This document shows, piece by piece, positions 1-5,737 of a stretch of 7,386 bases of DNA (within the stretch, counting starts at the first letter, position 1; each line of letters opens with the position of its first letter). The stretch covers positions 1 to 7,386 of the forward strand of contig JAIXZF010000003.1 of the NCBI GenBank assembly GCA_027489835.1, given 5' to 3'. The notes below the pieces were generated by a model. That model saw only the letters and a list, made by a program, of their open reading frames with translations, searched no databases and was not told the origin of the DNA. This DNA is from Hyphomicrobiales bacterium. GTDB taxonomy: Bacteria; Pseudomonadota; Alphaproteobacteria; Rhizobiales; Beijerinckiaceae. A program made the position numbers and the translations under genes.

Positions 1-473
1 ACGCCGAAGCGCTCCATCACGCCATCCTTGACCATCTCGCGGCCGCCGCCCCCGCCTTCCTCGGCGGGCTGGAAGATCAGCACGGCCGTGCCGGCGAAAT
101 CGCGCGTCTCGGCCAGATACTTGGCCGCGCCGAGCAGCATCGCGGTGTGCCCGTCATGGCCGCAGGCGTGCATCTTGCCGGGCGTGGTCGAGCGATAGGG
201 CAGGTTGGTCTGCTCGTCGATCGGCAGCGCGTCCATGTCGGCGCGCAGGCCGACGACGCGGCCGCTGGCGGCGCCCTTGCCCTTGATGACCGCGACCACG
301 CCGGTGCGGCCGATGCCGGTCACGACCTCATCGCACCCGAAGGCCTTGAGCTTGTCGGCCACCACCTGCGCGGTGCGGAACACGTCGAACAGCAGCTCGG
401 GATTGCGGTGGAAATCGCGACGCCATTCGGCGACTTCGCCGGCCATGGCTTCGATGCGGGGGTGGATGGTCAT
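1..473 (-). CDS. M20-family amidohydrolase (HipO/IAA-amino acid hydrolase type), C-terminus outside the window
   Basis: Partial gene: 157 codons from the ATG at 473-471 to the window edge, where the frame is still open. Such enzymes hydrolyse N-acyl amino acids (hippurate, indole-acetyl or N-acetyl amino acids) in the cytoplasm and are usually near 390 aa, so about 60% is missing. The N-terminus reads MTIHPRIEAM, followed by WRRDFHRNPELLFD (17-30) and GLRADMDALPI (75-85). The metal-site signature MHACGHDGHT lies at 101-110 (Cys104, His106) and FQPAEEGGGGG at 134-144 (Glu138-Glu139, catalytic base and metal ligand). These are the subfamily hallmarks and separate it from ArgE/DapE enzymes. The start fits the family length and has a weak GGA about 8 nt upstream; Met10 is a less likely alternative. 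It lies 108 nt downstream of the ArgE-like gene on the same strand, probably co-transcribed. The exact substrate cannot be read from the sequence. Confidence 0.9.
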   Translation of the reverse strand, partial: MTIHPRIEAMAGEVAEWRRDFHRNPELLFDVFRTAQVVADKLKAFGCDEVVTGIGRTGVVAVIKGKGAASGRVVGLRADMDALPIDEQTNLPYRSTTPGKMHACGHDGHTAMLLGAAKYLAETRDFAGTAVLIFQPAEEGGGGGREMVKDGVMERFG

Positions 474-545
474 GAATTCATTCCAATGGACAAGGTGAGG
501 CCGCGTTGGAGCGGCGTTGGAGCCGACCATAGCAGAGGGCGCGCG

Positions 546-569
546 CCCCGCCACCCCGGCGCGGCGGGG
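546..569 (-). other. Hairpin between the two M20 genes
   Basis: A perfect 7-bp inverted repeat (CCCCGCC at 546-552, GGCGGGG at 563-569) with a 10-nt loop starts 12 nt past the stop codon of the ArgE-like gene in the 108-nt gap. No T-run follows on the minus strand, so it is not a standard intrinsic terminator. It could be an mRNA-stability or attenuation element, or chance in GC-rich DNA. Nothing else of note is visible in this gap. Confidence 0.2.
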
Positions 570-581
570 TACGCCATGCCA

Positions 582-1736
582 TCAGCGGGCCAACTCCGCG
601 ATGAGGCGCCGCATGAAGGCCTCGCCGGCCTGCATCTGGCTGCTCTCGATGAATTCGTCGGGCTGGTGGGCCTGCGCGATGTCGCCCGGGCCGCAGACCA
701 CGGTGGACCAGCCCACCTCCTGGAACTGCCCGCCCTCGGTGCCGTAGGCCACGACGTGCTGGCCATTGTCGCCGGTGAGGCGGCGGGCGAGCCGCTCGGC
801 CTCGCCATCGGTCTCGGGCTTCAACGGAGGAATGGAGCTGTGCAGCTCGACCTCGACGCCCGCCTTGGGCCAGCGCCGTTTCATTTCGGGCTCGACCTCG
901 TCGCGGATGAAGGCGCGATAGCGCTCGAGATCGTCCATCGGGTTCTCGGGCGGGATGACCCGGAACTCGCTGGAGAAGGTGCAGAGCTCCGCCGTGATGT
1001 TCGCGGCCGTGCCGCCCTGCACGATGCCGCAATGGAAGGTGGCATAGGGCGGAACGAAGGGGCTGGCCGGATCGGGCGCGCGGGCGCGTTCGATCATTTG
1101 CGCCTCGTGCCAGGCGATCAGCCGCGCCGCGACCATGACCGCGGACACGCCGAGGTCCATGCGGCTCGAATGGACCGCGTAGCCGCGCACGGTGGTGTTG
1201 AGGCGCGTGCCCCCCTTGTGGCCGGTGACGACGCGCATCATCGACGGCTCGCCCACGATCACGGCCGAGGGCCTGATGCCCCGGCGCGCCATCTCGGCGA
1301 TCATGAAGGGCGCGCCGATGCAGCCGATCTCCTCGTCATAGGAGAGCGCGATGTGGACGGGCCGCTTCATTCCCGCCGCCAGCATGTCCGGCACCAGCGC
1401 CAGCGCCAGCGCGTCGAAACCCTTCATGTCGCAGGAGCCGCGGCCATAGAGCCGGCCGCCGCGCTCGGTCAGGGTCCAGGGGTCGCTCGACCAGTCCTGG
1501 CCCACCACCGAGACCACGTCGGTATGGCCGGAGAGCACGACGCCGCCCTCGGCGTCGGGGCCCACGGTGGCGAACAGGTTGGCCTTGGCGCCGTCCGGGC
1601 TCGGAACGATGGTGGAGGCCACGCCATGGCCGGCAAGATAATCGCGCACAAAGTGGATGAGGTCGAGATTGCTGCTTTCGGGCACGGTCGGGAAGGCAAC
1701 GAGCCGCGCCAGCATTTCGGTGGGAGAAAGGTTCAT
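582..1736 (-). CDS. argE: Acetylornithine deacetylase-like M20 metallohydrolase (ArgE family)
   Basis: 384 aa, the usual length for ArgE (about 380). The family removes the acetyl group from N2-acetyl-L-ornithine in the cytoplasm with a dinuclear zinc centre; relatives act on other N-acyl amino acids. The metal and catalytic pattern is intact: SGHTDVV (69-75; His71, Asp73), YGRGSCDMKG (97-106; bridging Asp103), SYDEEIGCIGA (132-142; Glu135 general base, Glu136), VGEPS (161-165; Glu163) and AHQPDEFI (356-363; His357). The lid/dimerisation domain contains GYAVHSS (185-191). The start is ATG 1736-1734 (MNLSPTEML), where homology begins; upstream in-frame sequence is Arg/Pro-rich and not protein-like. 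No clear Shine-Dalgarno is seen. It is divergent from the PLP dehydratase and upstream of a second M20 enzyme beside a peptide-type transporter, so a catabolic deacylase role is at least as likely as arginine synthesis. The family is secure; the substrate is inferred. Confidence 0.85.
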   Translation of the reverse strand: MNLSPTEMLARLVAFPTVPESSNLDLIHFVRDYLAGHGVASTIVPSPDGAKANLFATVGPDAEGGVVLSGHTDVVSVVGQDWSSDPWTLTERGGRLYGRGSCDMKGFDALALALVPDMLAAGMKRPVHIALSYDEEIGCIGAPFMIAEMARRGIRPSAVIVGEPSMMRVVTGHKGGTRLNTTVRGYAVHSSRMDLGVSAVMVAARLIAWHEAQMIERARAPDPASPFVPPYATFHCGIVQGGTAANITAELCTFSSEFRVIPPENPMDDLERYRAFIRDEVEPEMKRRWPKAGVEVELHSSIPPLKPETDGEAERLARRLTGDNGQHVVAYGTEGGQFQEVGWSTVVCGPGDIAQAHQPDEFIESSQMQAGEAFMRRLIAELAR

Positions 1737-1834
1737 GCGCGGCGCCAGGCAAATCGATGCGGCCGGCGATGACGGCCCGGCCCGCCGCCGGATGCGAGGC
1801 CGGCGACGGCGGAAGGGTATGCGCTCGGGGCGGG

Positions 1835-1864
1835 TTGACACAAGCGGGGCGGCTCCGCTCGTGT
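1835..1864 (+). promoter_or_regulatory. Candidate -35 box and inverted-repeat operator in the divergent region
   Basis: A consensus TTGACA lies at 1835-1840, 35 nt before the dehydratase start. An imperfect inverted repeat overlaps its right half: ACACAAGCGG (1838-1847) and CCGCTCGTGT (1855-1864), pairing at 9 of 10 positions around a 7-nt spacer. No good -10 box is found at 17-18 nt (candidates near 1858-1864 match poorly), so the promoter call is weak. If the -35 is real, a regulator bound to the repeat would block the dehydratase promoter and might also affect the divergent M20 genes. It could equally be a leader hairpin. The rest of the 139-bp intergenic region is plain GC-rich sequence. 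Confidence 0.3.
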
Positions 1865-1875
1865 GACATGGCCTC

Positions 1876-2859
1876 ATGTCCGGAACAGCTCCCATGCACT
1901 TCGACGTCGACCTCGCCGCCATCCGCGCCGCCGCCGCGCGCATCGAGGGGCGCGTGCGCCAGACGCCGACCTTCGCGAGCCAGGCCGTCTCGGCGCGGCT
2001 CGGCGCCGCGACTTTCCTGAAGCTCGAATGCCTGCAGGATGCCGGCTCGTTCAAGGTGCGCGGCTGCTTCAACAAGCTGCTCTCGATGACTGATGCGGAG
2101 CGAGAGCGGGGCGTGGTCACGGTGTCGGGCGGCAACCACGCTATCGCTGTGTCGCGGGTGGCGACAGCGCTCGGCTCGAAGGCGCTGGTGCTGATGCCGA
2201 AGACCGTCGCGCCCTTCAACATCGGCCTGACGCGCGCGGCCGGCGGCAAGGTGGAGCTGTGCGAGGATGCCATCGCCGCCTTCGCCAGGGCCGACGACTA
2301 CGCCGCGAAAGGATGGACCAACGTTCACTCCTATGACGATCCGGCCATCATCGCTGGCCATGGCACGCTCGGGCTCGAACTCGCGGCGCAGGCTCCGGGG
2401 CTGACGCACCTGTTCATCTCGATCGGCGGGGGAGGTTTCTCCGCCGGCGTCGGCGCGGCGATGAAGGCGCTAAACTCGGCCCTGCGCATCTTCGGCGTGG
2501 AGACCGAAGGGGCCACCACCATGACCCAGGCGCTGGAGGCGGGACAGCCGGTCTCCATCCGGCCGACCTCGATCGCCAGGACGCTCGGCGCGCCCTTCGC
2601 AACCGAGCGCACCATGGCGGCGGCGCGCCAGTTCCTCGAGGAGATCGTCATCGTGCCCGACCGCGACGCGGTGGCCGAGCTCCTGTGGATCCTCCAGGCC
2701 GAGCGCGTGCTGGTGGAGCCGGCGGCGGCCTGCGTGCTTGCCGCGGCGATGGCGCGGCGCGAGACCCTCGGGCCCGACGCCCGCGTGGGGCTCATCCTGT
2801 GCGGCTCGAACGTCGCGCTCGATGACCTCGCGGCATGGCGCGCGCAGTTCGGTTTATGA
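1876..2859 (+). CDS. PLP-dependent threonine/serine dehydratase-like enzyme (fold type II)
   Basis: 327 aa, the length of single-domain catabolic dehydratases such as TdcB (about 329 aa). It lacks the C-terminal regulatory domain of biosynthetic IlvA, so isoleucine feedback is not expected. Family members deaminate L-threonine or L-serine to a 2-oxo acid and ammonia in the cytoplasm. Visible motifs: FLKLECLQDAGSFKVRG (47-63), with Lys60 as the PLP Schiff-base lysine; SGGNHAIAVS (84-93), the cofactor-binding loop; GGGGFSAG (184-191), the phosphate-binding glycine loop; and CGSN (309-312) near the pyridine ring. The loop has Gly where serine racemases carry their second catalytic serine (SSGNH), which favours a dehydratase over a racemase. 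DAGSFK replaces the usual TGSFK, so substrate preference may differ. Start ATG 1876 has no strong ribosome site; ATG 1894 (MHFDVDL), with GGAA about 10 nt upstream, is a plausible alternative. The next gene starts 121 nt downstream. Confidence 0.82.
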   Translation: MSGTAPMHFDVDLAAIRAAAARIEGRVRQTPTFASQAVSARLGAATFLKLECLQDAGSFKVRGCFNKLLSMTDAERERGVVTVSGGNHAIAVSRVATALGSKALVLMPKTVAPFNIGLTRAAGGKVELCEDAIAAFARADDYAAKGWTNVHSYDDPAIIAGHGTLGLELAAQAPGLTHLFISIGGGGFSAGVGAAMKALNSALRIFGVETEGATTMTQALEAGQPVSIRPTSIARTLGAPFATERTMAAARQFLEEIVIVPDRDAVAELLWILQAERVLVEPAAACVLAAAMARRETLGPDARVGLILCGSNVALDDLAAWRAQFGL

Positions 2860-2899
2860 CGGCTGGCGCTGGACGCGGGCGAAATTCGGATATTTACTG

Positions 2900-2949
2900 C
2901 CGCGCAAGCCCGGCCGAACGCGGCTGTGCGGGTCCTTCCAGAGGGGACC
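2900..2949 (+). other. Two adjacent hairpins in the leader of the first solute-binding protein gene
   Basis: The 121-nt gap after the dehydratase contains a 10-bp stem (2900-2910 with 2922-2931, one G-U pair, bulged A at 2907, 11-nt loop). It is followed at once by a 7-bp stem (2931-2937 with 2943-2949, two inner G-U pairs, 5-nt loop). No T-run follows either one, so they are not classic terminators. They end 15 nt before the AGGGAG ribosome site and may be 5'-leader structure. An AT-richer patch just upstream (2882-2897, including TATTTA at 2891-2896) could be a -10 region, but I find no convincing -35. Confidence 0.25.
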
Positions 2950-2964
2950 GGACGCATTTCAAAC

Positions 2965-2970
2965 AGGGAG
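2965..2970 (+). promoter_or_regulatory. Ribosome binding site of the first solute-binding protein gene
   Basis: AGGGAG lies 10 nt before ATG 2981. It decides the start: the reading frame is open upstream to 2738, but that part overlaps the dehydratase gene and has no protein-like character, whereas a textbook signal peptide begins at 2981. Confidence 0.7.
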
Positions 2971-2980
2971 ACTACCCAAC

Positions 2981-4612
2981 ATGCTTTCCAAGCGACGACT
3001 TCTCTCGTTCGCTGCCGGCGTCGCGCTGGTCGCCGGCGCCGCCTTCGCCGCGGGCCCCGCCTCGGCCCAGCAGACCCTGCGCTGGGCGTTCCAGGGCAAT
3101 TTGAACACGCTCGATCCCTACGGCATCAACGAAACGACGACGCTGGGGCTTCAGGGCAATGTCTATGAGGGACTGACCAAGCGCGGCAAGGACCTGAAGA
3201 TCATCCCGGGCCTCGCCGAACGCTGGGAAGTCCTCGACAATGGCCTGCGCTGGCGCTTCTACCTGCGCAAGGGCGTGAAGTTCCACAACGGCAACGACTT
3301 CAACGCCGACGACGTGGTGTTCTCGGCCACGCGCGTGCTCGCCAACAACTCCCAGCTTTCCAGCCGCCTCTCGGGCAGCCCGGAATTCGTCAAGGTCGAC
3401 GACCACACGGTCGACGTGAAGCTCAAGAGCCCGAACCCGATCCTGCACTATGCGTGGGACACCTGGTACATCATGGACAAGGAGTGGACCGAGGCCAACG
3501 GCGCGGCCATCCCGCCCGCGCCCCAGGCCACCACGCCGGGCTTCGCCACGATCAACGCCAACGGCACCGGCCCCTTCCGCATCACCGAGCACCAGCTCGG
3601 CGTGCGCACCGTGTTCGAGAAGAACCCGAACTGGTGGGGCACGGTCGAGCACAACCTCGACCGCGTGGTCTTCACGCCGATCACCTCGGCGCCGACCCGC
3701 GTGGCCGCGCTGCTCTCGGGCGAGGTCGACGTGATCGATCCCGTGCCGCTGCAGGACGTACCGCGCATCAATGCCTCGGCCAACGCCCGCGTGCTCGAGG
3801 GCCCTGAGGTCCGCACCATCTACCTCAGCTTCGACCAGATGCGGCCCGAGCTGACCGCCTCCTCCGTGAAGGGCAAGAACCCCTTCAAGGATGTGCGCGT
3901 GCGCAAGGCCTTCTACCAGGCCATCGACATCGAGGCGATCCGCCGGCAGGTGATGCGCGGCGCGGCGGTTCCGGCCGCTTCGCTGATCTCCCCGCTGTTC
4001 TTCCCGCAGATCAGCCAAATCCAGCGCCACCCGTTCGATCTCGCCGCCGCCAACAGGCTGCTCGACGAGGCGGGCTATCCCCGCACCGGCGGCGCCGATG
4101 GCGTGCGCTTCGAGGTCGATCTCGACTGCCCGAACGATCGCTACGTCAATGACGGCCCGATCTGCCAGGCCGTGACGGCGATGCTGGCCCGCGTCGGCAT
4201 CAAGATCAACCTGCAGGCGGTGCCGCGCGCGGCGTTCTTCGCCAAGGTGAACTCTCCGATCTACAACACGCCGTTCTACCTCCTGGGCTGGACGCCCGGC
4301 ACGGGCGATGGCCACAACGTGCTGATCGACCTGATGCACACCAGGAAGGCCGACGGCTCGGGCGGACGCGGGCAGTTCAACAATGGCGGCTTCTCCAACG
4401 CCCGCGTGGACGCGCTGACCGACCTCGTGCTGGTCGAGAACGACACGGCCAAGCGCGACGCTATGCTGCTCGAGGCCTTCAAGATCCTGCATGACGAGGT
4501 GGGCTACATCCCGCTGCATCAGCAGGCCCTGGCCTGGGGCACCGGCAAGAACGTCGAACTGACCCAGCGCGCCGACAACCAGCCGCTGTTCTACTGGGTG
4601 ACCAAGAAGTGA
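2981..4612 (+). CDS. ABC transporter solute-binding protein, family 5 (peptide/nickel type)
   Basis: 543 aa, typical for the DppA/OppA family (about 500-550). It is the periplasmic receptor that delivers ligand to the two downstream permeases. The Sec signal peptide is clear: MLSKRR (1-6), a hydrophobic core to about residue 25, and cleavage probably after PASA (Ala29-Gln30). There is no lipobox, so it should be a soluble periplasmic protein. The family signature is GLAERWEVLDNGLRWRF (77-93) followed by GVKFHNGNDFNADDVVFS (98-115). The next ligand-lobe landmarks are NGTGPFR (194-200), NPNWWG (215-220) and FKDVRVRKAF (302-311), matching family order. The mature protein has only two cysteines, Cys383 and Cys395 (DCPNDRY and GPICQAV), a likely disulfide. 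Ligands of this family range from di- and oligopeptides to opines, sugars and nickel; the M20 hydrolase neighbours favour peptides or N-acyl amino acids, but that is inference. It is followed by a 138-nt gap rich in hairpins before the permeases. Confidence 0.93.
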   Translation: MLSKRRLLSFAAGVALVAGAAFAAGPASAQQTLRWAFQGNLNTLDPYGINETTTLGLQGNVYEGLTKRGKDLKIIPGLAERWEVLDNGLRWRFYLRKGVKFHNGNDFNADDVVFSATRVLANNSQLSSRLSGSPEFVKVDDHTVDVKLKSPNPILHYAWDTWYIMDKEWTEANGAAIPPAPQATTPGFATINANGTGPFRITEHQLGVRTVFEKNPNWWGTVEHNLDRVVFTPITSAPTRVAALLSGEVDVIDPVPLQDVPRINASANARVLEGPEVRTIYLSFDQMRPELTASSVKGKNPFKDVRVRKAFYQAIDIEAIRRQVMRGAAVPAASLISPLFFPQISQIQRHPFDLAAANRLLDEAGYPRTGGADGVRFEVDLDCPNDRYVNDGPICQAVTAMLARVGIKINLQAVPRAAFFAKVNSPIYNTPFYLLGWTPGTGDGHNVLIDLMHTRKADGSGGRGQFNNGGFSNARVDALTDLVLVENDTAKRDAMLLEAFKILHDEVGYIPLHQQALAWGTGKNVELTQRADNQPLFYWVTKK

Positions 4613-4618
4613 GGCCTC

Positions 4619-4652
4619 GGCAGGGGCGGGGCCGGATGGCCCCGTTCTTGCC
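4619..4652 (+). terminator. 15-bp hairpin after the solute-binding protein gene (partial terminator or mRNA stabiliser)
   Basis: The arms 4619-4633 and 4638-4652 pair along all 15 positions as RNA (three G-U pairs) around the tetraloop GGAT. The inner part, CGGGGCC with GGCCCCG, is a perfect 7-bp stem followed by TTCTT. It begins 7 nt after the stop codon of the binding-protein gene. It could terminate part of the transcripts or protect the 3' end of the upstream mRNA, keeping binding protein in excess over permease. The G-U pairs exist only if the plus strand is transcribed, which matches the gene direction. Confidence 0.5.
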
Positions 4653-4672
4653 AGCCCATTGGACCATGTTCA

Positions 4673-4701
4673 GGGCGGCGGCCCGCCAAAGGCCGCCGCC
4701 C
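4673..4701 (+). other. Second hairpin in the same gap: perfect 11-bp stem
   Basis: GGGCGGCGGCC (4673-4683) and GGCCGCCGCCC (4691-4701) are exact inverted complements around a 7-nt loop. The stem is all G-C and should be very stable. Only a short CTTTC follows, so intrinsic termination is unlikely; RNA stabilisation or a pausing role fits better. Confidence 0.45.
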
Positions 4702-4713
4702 AACGCTTTCAGG

Positions 4714-4730
4714 GGCCCGAGGCGCGGGCC
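4714..4730 (+). other. Third hairpin, just before the permease ribosome site
   Basis: GGCCCG (4714-4719) and CGGGCC (4725-4730) form a perfect 6-bp stem with a 5-nt loop, extendable by two G-U pairs to 8 bp, and are followed by TTCTTC. The stem ends about 10 nt before the AGGA (4740-4743) of the first permease, so it could affect termination or access of ribosomes to the permease start. Confidence 0.4.
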
Positions 4731-4750
4731 TTCTTCGTCAGGATCACGGC

Positions 4751-5728
4751 ATGCTGGCCTTCATCATCAGGCGCATCGGACAGGCTCTCATCGTCCTGCT
4801 CACGGTCGCGCTGATCTCGTTCTCGTTGTTCCGCTTTGTGGGCGACCCGACCCAGCAGATGGTCGGCCAGGACACGACGCTCGAGGAACGCCTGCAGATC
4901 CGCAAGAATCTTGGCCTCGACGATCCGGTGATCGTGCAGTTCGGCCGCTTCGTCGGCAATGCGGCGCTCTTCAACTTCGGCAACAGCTACCAGAACCGCC
5001 AGCCGGTGGCGAAGCTGATCGGCGAGCGCTTCCCCGCCACCATGGAGCTCGCCTTCGTGTCGGCACTGTTCGCGCTGTTCGCCGGCATTCCGATGGGAGT
5101 CTACACGGGCCTGAAGCCCAATGCGGCGCTCTCGCGCCTGTTCCAGACCGTGTCGCTGGTCGGCGTCTCGCTGCCGACCTTCCTCATCGGCATCCTGCTC
5201 ATCTTCATCTTCTCCGTCTCGCTCGGGCTCCTGCCCTCCTTCGGCCGGCAGGGCGTCGTGAAGTTCAGCTACTGGTCGACCAGCTTCCTGACATGGGAAG
5301 GCTGGCGCTCGCTGATCCTGCCCTCGATCACGCTCGGGCTGTTCCAGATGACGCTGATCATGCGGCTGGTGCGCTCCGAGATGATGGAGGTGCTGCGCAC
5401 CGACTACATCAAGTTCGCCAAGGCACGCGGCCTGACGGCGCGCGCGGTCAATTTCCGGCATGCGCTCAAGAACACGCTGATCCCGGTCATCACCATCACC
5501 GGCCTCCAGCTAGGCTCGATCATCGCTTTCGCGATCATCACCGAGACGGTGTTCCAGTGGCCGGGCATGGGGCTGATGTTCCTGCAGGCCGTGCAGACGG
5601 TCGACATCCCGATCATGGCGGCCTACCTGCTGCTCGTTGCCACGCTGTTCGTGCTGATCAACCTGATCGTCGACCTGCTCTACGTCGCGGTCGATCCGCG
5701 CATCCGGCTGTCCGGCAAGGCCGCTTGA
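4751..5728 (+). CDS. ABC transporter permease, DppB/OppB type
   Basis: 325 aa, usual size for this family (about 310-340). It is an inner-membrane subunit that forms the translocation channel with the DppC-type partner encoded next. About six hydrophobic segments are visible: near 9-30, 98-120, 132-160, 187-206, 246-268 and 288-312. The cytoplasmic coupling (EAA) loop that contacts the ATPase is at about 214-245, with DYIKFAKARGL (218-228) and HALKNTLIP (237-245). Family landmarks include LRKNLGLDDP-like RKNLGLDDP (51-59), FPATMEL (94-100), PSFGRQG (162-168) and TETVFQWPGMG (264-274). The start ATG 4751 has AGGA at 4740-4743, 7 nt upstream. It follows the binding-protein gene after a 138-nt structured gap and is followed by its partner after only 9 nt, which shows co-translation. 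Substrate is set mainly by the binding protein and is unknown. Confidence 0.93.
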   Translation: MLAFIIRRIGQALIVLLTVALISFSLFRFVGDPTQQMVGQDTTLEERLQIRKNLGLDDPVIVQFGRFVGNAALFNFGNSYQNRQPVAKLIGERFPATMELAFVSALFALFAGIPMGVYTGLKPNAALSRLFQTVSLVGVSLPTFLIGILLIFIFSVSLGLLPSFGRQGVVKFSYWSTSFLTWEGWRSLILPSITLGLFQMTLIMRLVRSEMMEVLRTDYIKFAKARGLTARAVNFRHALKNTLIPVITITGLQLGSIIAFAIITETVFQWPGMGLMFLQAVQTVDIPIMAAYLLLVATLFVLINLIVDLLYVAVDPRIRLSGKAA

Positions 5729-5737
5729 GGACACATC

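Noticed and set aside
147..1772. A 541-codon open frame on the plus strand across the first 1.8 kb
   Set aside because: It lies antisense to both M20 genes, is rich in His, Gly, Ala and Arg as expected from reading GC-rich codons backwards, and shows no domain. The minus-strand proteins carry complete metal-site motifs.
1737..2273. Possible N-terminal extension of the ArgE-like gene up to 2273
   Set aside because: The extension would overlap the divergent dehydratase and is Arg/Pro/Ser-rich without homology. Family-like sequence begins at MNLSPTEML (1736).
1876..2859. Hydroxyectoine dehydratase (EutB) identity for the PLP enzyme
   Set aside because: The size and fold fit, but no other ectoine-catabolism gene (ornithine cyclodeaminase-like EutC, ectoine hydrolase, EutE) is present and the motifs do not single out EutB.
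2738..2980. Possible N-terminal extension of the first binding protein
   Set aside because: It would overlap the end of the dehydratase and bury the signal peptide. AGGGAG and the signal peptide both support ATG 2981.
2972..4519. A 515-codon open frame on the minus strand
   Set aside because: It is antisense to the first binding-protein gene, whose frame has a signal peptide and family signatures. Its composition is that of a reverse shadow in GC-rich DNA.
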